Source of the DNA: Clostridia bacterium
Lineage (GTDB): Bacteria; Bacillota; Clostridia; Christensenellales; Borkfalkiaceae
DNA length: 24,885 nucleotides
Direction of reading: 5' to 3'
Assembly (NCBI GenBank): GCA_900768525.1
Contig: CAAGDF010000071.1
Coordinates: 1 to 24,885, forward strand
The notes under the pieces were generated by a model. The model was not told where the DNA came from and searched no databases. It was given only the letters and a program-made list of their open reading frames with translations. The position numbers and the translations under genes were made by a program. Shown piece by piece: positions 23,078 through 24,885 of this stretch (its first letter is position 1; each line of letters starts with the position of its first letter).

Positions 23078-24040
23078 TTAATCCTCCTGTTCCTTTAAAT
23101 GCAGACCGTAACTTTCAAGTTTCTGAATGACTTCGTCAAGCGATTTCTTGCCGAGATTTCTTACTTTAAGCATATCGTCTTCGGTCTTTTTAGTTAAATC
23201 TTCAACCGTATGAATGTTTGCACGTTTCAGGCAGTTATACGAACGAACCGAAAGTTCCATATCCTCGATACTCTTTTCGAGTATTCTGGGCATCTGGTCG
23301 ATTTCGGGCGCAACGAGTATTCCGCCGAGACCGCTGATTCTGTCGGAAAGAGTCGAGAAGATATGCATATGTTCTTCAACGATCTTTGCGGCAAGACTGA
23401 TGATCTCTTTACCGGAAAACGCACCGTTCGTCCAGACCTGAAGGGTTAACTTGTCGTAATCGGCAGATTGTTCGCCCTTACGAGTGCTTTCTACGTTGTA
23501 GTTAACTTTTTTGACCGGAGTGTAAATGGAGTCGATTGCAATATAGTCGATTTCGTCTTTCTTATTGTAATTAGCCCCTTTGTAACCTCTGCCCCTGCCA
23601 ACGGTGATTTCCATGTCGAGAACGCCGTTATCGTCCAAAGTGCAAATGTATGCGTCTTTATTGAGGACTTCGACGTCCTGATCCTGCTCGATATCGCGAG
23701 CGAAGACCTGGCAAGGACCTTCCTTATACAGTTTTACGATCTTTTTAAAATTATCGTCGGTAGACGTCGTTTTGAAAGCGACGCATTTTAAATTCAATAT
23801 GATTTCCGTAACATCCTCGCGCACGCCGGGAATGGTAGAAAATTCATGTCTGACGTTCAGTCCGGGAGCGAACTTGATGCCTTGAGCGGCTGCGCCCGGA
23901 AGCGCCGAAAGCAACGTTCTTCTAAGACAGTTGCCAAGCGTTAATCCGAAACTCTTTTCGAGGGGCGAGACAACTACTTTGCAGTAGCTTTTGTCCTCGC
24001 TTTCTTCTACTTCGATTCTCGGCATATCTATTTCCATCAT
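23078..24040 (-). CDS. rpoA: RNA polymerase subunit alpha
   Basis: Alpha dimerises to start RNA polymerase assembly, and its C-terminal domain contacts UP elements and activators. The N-terminal domain has PLEKSFGLTLGNCLRRTLLSALPG and the C-terminal helix-hairpin-helix domain has LSVRSYNCLKRANIHTVEDL and VRNLGKKSLDEVIQKL. The start is MMEIDMP at 24040, 11 nt after AGGAGG, giving 320 aa. A longer frame up to 24100 lacks a ribosome binding site and conserved sequence. The A/T tracts upstream of the rRNA promoters at 302-600 are plausible targets of its C-terminal domain. Confidence 0.98.
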   Translation of the reverse strand: MMEIDMPRIEVEESEDKSYCKVVVSPLEKSFGLTLGNCLRRTLLSALPGAAAQGIKFAPGLNVRHEFSTIPGVREDVTEIILNLKCVAFKTTSTDDNFKKIVKLYKEGPCQVFARDIEQDQDVEVLNKDAYICTLDDNGVLDMEITVGRGRGYKGANYNKKDEIDYIAIDSIYTPVKKVNYNVESTRKGEQSADYDKLTLQVWTNGAFSGKEIISLAAKIVEEHMHIFSTLSDRISGLGGILVAPEIDQMPRILEKSIEDMELSVRSYNCLKRANIHTVEDLTKKTEDDMLKVRNLGKKSLDEVIQKLESYGLHLKEQED

Positions 24041-24143
24041 AATATAGCATTCCTCCTGATTTTTGCTCGCCATAGTATGGCGGCTGACCGCACAATCCAT
24101 TCGATACGGTCTGTTTTATCCTTGCTATTTTCAGGCAAAGGAA

Positions 24144-24770
24144 TTACTTGGAGTACAACTCGACGATCATGTGTTCCGCGATCTGAGAATCGATATCCTC
24201 TCTGGTCGGCAGAGCAATTACCTTTCCGGTAAGAGTTTCGAGGTCGAACTCAACCCACTTGGGCGTATTGTTGTTCTTTCCCGCTTCTTTAAGCGCGGTG
24301 AAATACTTGTTGCCTCTCTTGTTTTCCTTAACGGCGATAACGTCGCCCATCTTAACTTCGTAAGAAGCGATGTCTACGTTCTTTCCGTTAACGGTGAAGT
24401 GAGCGTGAGTAACCAACTGACGAGCCTGCGAACGCGATCCGGCAAGTCCCATTCTGAAAACAACGTTATCGAGACGTCTTTCGAGAAGTGAGAGCATGTT
24501 TTCACCGGTAATGCCTTTCATACGGTCGGCTCTTTCATAATAATGTCTGAATTGGTTTTCGAGTACGCCGTAAATTCTCTTGGTTTTCTGTTTTTCACGA
24601 AGCTGGAGTCCGTATTCGGAAACCTTTCTTCTGCTGTTCGCGTGGGGACCGGGAGCTACCGGTCTCTTCTCGAACGGGCAAGTCGTTTTATAGCATCTGT
24701 CGCCTTTAAGGAAAAGCTTTGCGCCTTCACGTCTGCAAAGACGGCACTTAGCACCACAATATTTAGCCAT
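24144..24770 (-). CDS. rpsD: 30S ribosomal protein S4
   Basis: S4 starts assembly of the 30S body by binding the 5' domain of 16S rRNA, and in many bacteria represses its own operon. The 208-aa protein begins MAKYCGAKCRLCRREGAK, with cysteines (CGAKCRLC, then RCYKTTC) fitting the zinc-binding form. The S4 RNA-binding domain is at about 98-160 (RRLDNVVFRMGLAGSRSQARQLVTH). ATG at 24770 is chosen: GGAGG is 9 nt upstream, while the GTG at 24776 is too close to it. Confidence 0.98.
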   Translation of the reverse strand: MAKYCGAKCRLCRREGAKLFLKGDRCYKTTCPFEKRPVAPGPHANSRRKVSEYGLQLREKQKTKRIYGVLENQFRHYYERADRMKGITGENMLSLLERRLDNVVFRMGLAGSRSQARQLVTHAHFTVNGKNVDIASYEVKMGDVIAVKENKRGNKYFTALKEAGKNNNTPKWVEFDLETLTGKVIALPTREDIDSQIAEHMIVELYSK

Positions 24771-24785
24771 TTTCACTAACCTCCA

Positions 24786-24885
24786 TTATACTCTACGACG
24801 TTTCGGGGGACGGCATCCGTTATGAGGGATGGGCGAAACGTCCTGAATAAGCGTTACCTCGATACCGAGTACGCCGAGCGCTCTG
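24786..24885 (-). CDS. rpsK: 30S ribosomal protein S11, C-terminal part (partial)
   Basis: The window's last 100 bases, read leftwards, translate as RALGVLGIEVTLIQDVSPIP then HNGCRPPKRRRV and a TAA stop, the conserved S11 C-terminus. The rest lies beyond the right edge. Gap to rpsD is 15 bp, so it is in the same operon. Its frame is too short to stand alone but the sequence match is unambiguous. Confidence 0.96.
   Translation of the reverse strand, partial: RALGVLGIEVTLIQDVSPIPHNGCRPPKRRRV

Overview
The window looks like chromosome of an anaerobic Bacillota/Clostridia-type bacterium, possibly one of the uncultured gut Clostridia. The signs are the Firmicute order rpsK-rpsD-rpoA-rplQ, a tilS-hpt pair, an operon-encoded V-type ATPase, rubrerythrin, strong AGGAGG ribosome binding sites, TTGACA-17-TATAAT promoters and a Listeria-Bacteroides-repeat membrane protein. 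Most transcription, including the rRNA and ribosomal-protein genes, runs on the minus strand.

Layout, left to right. 1-56 is the 5' end of a 16S rRNA gene leaving the window leftwards; three tandem promoters for it lie in 273-568. Then come mnmA (minus) and, divergent from it, a TIGR01212-type radical SAM gene. 3104-5433 holds three minus-strand units: a DUF2828 (helical plus vWA, Ro60-like layout) protein, a 126-nt tRNA-shaped RNA whose anticodon arm is replaced by a long bulged stem, and a small HEPN-like protein. 5443-6431 has no gene. It holds DnaA-box-like sites, pieces of dispersed repeats and an array of ~127-bp hairpin repeats. 6432-9209 encodes a large membrane-anchored protein. 9619-18762 is a complete nine-gene V-type ATPase operon (order of transcription F/H-I-K-E-C-G/F-A-B-D), with a ~250-bp strongly foldable element inserted between B and D. 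18993-20898 is tilS-hpt on the plus strand. 20899-21313 is repeats. A small unknown protein, rubrerythrin and the alpha operon (rplQ, rpoA, rpsD, partial rpsK) complete the window.

How the genes work together: mnmA and tilS modify tRNA wobble bases; rpsK/rpsD/rpoA/rplQ and 16S make the translation and transcription machinery; the V-ATPase has all the Na+-binding residues of the Enterococcus hirae c-ring, so it probably couples ATP to Na+ transport.

The most interesting candidate is 3104-5433. The tRNA-shaped RNA matches the design of bacterial Y RNAs (YrlA), which combine a tRNA mimic with a stem that binds the Ro60 protein. It sits next to a protein with a Ro60-like layout and a HEPN-like protein. 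This is inference from structure and context, not proof. The second candidate is the folded element at 10354-10600, whose helix contains G-U wobbles that fit only a plus-strand RNA, antisense to the ATPase operon.
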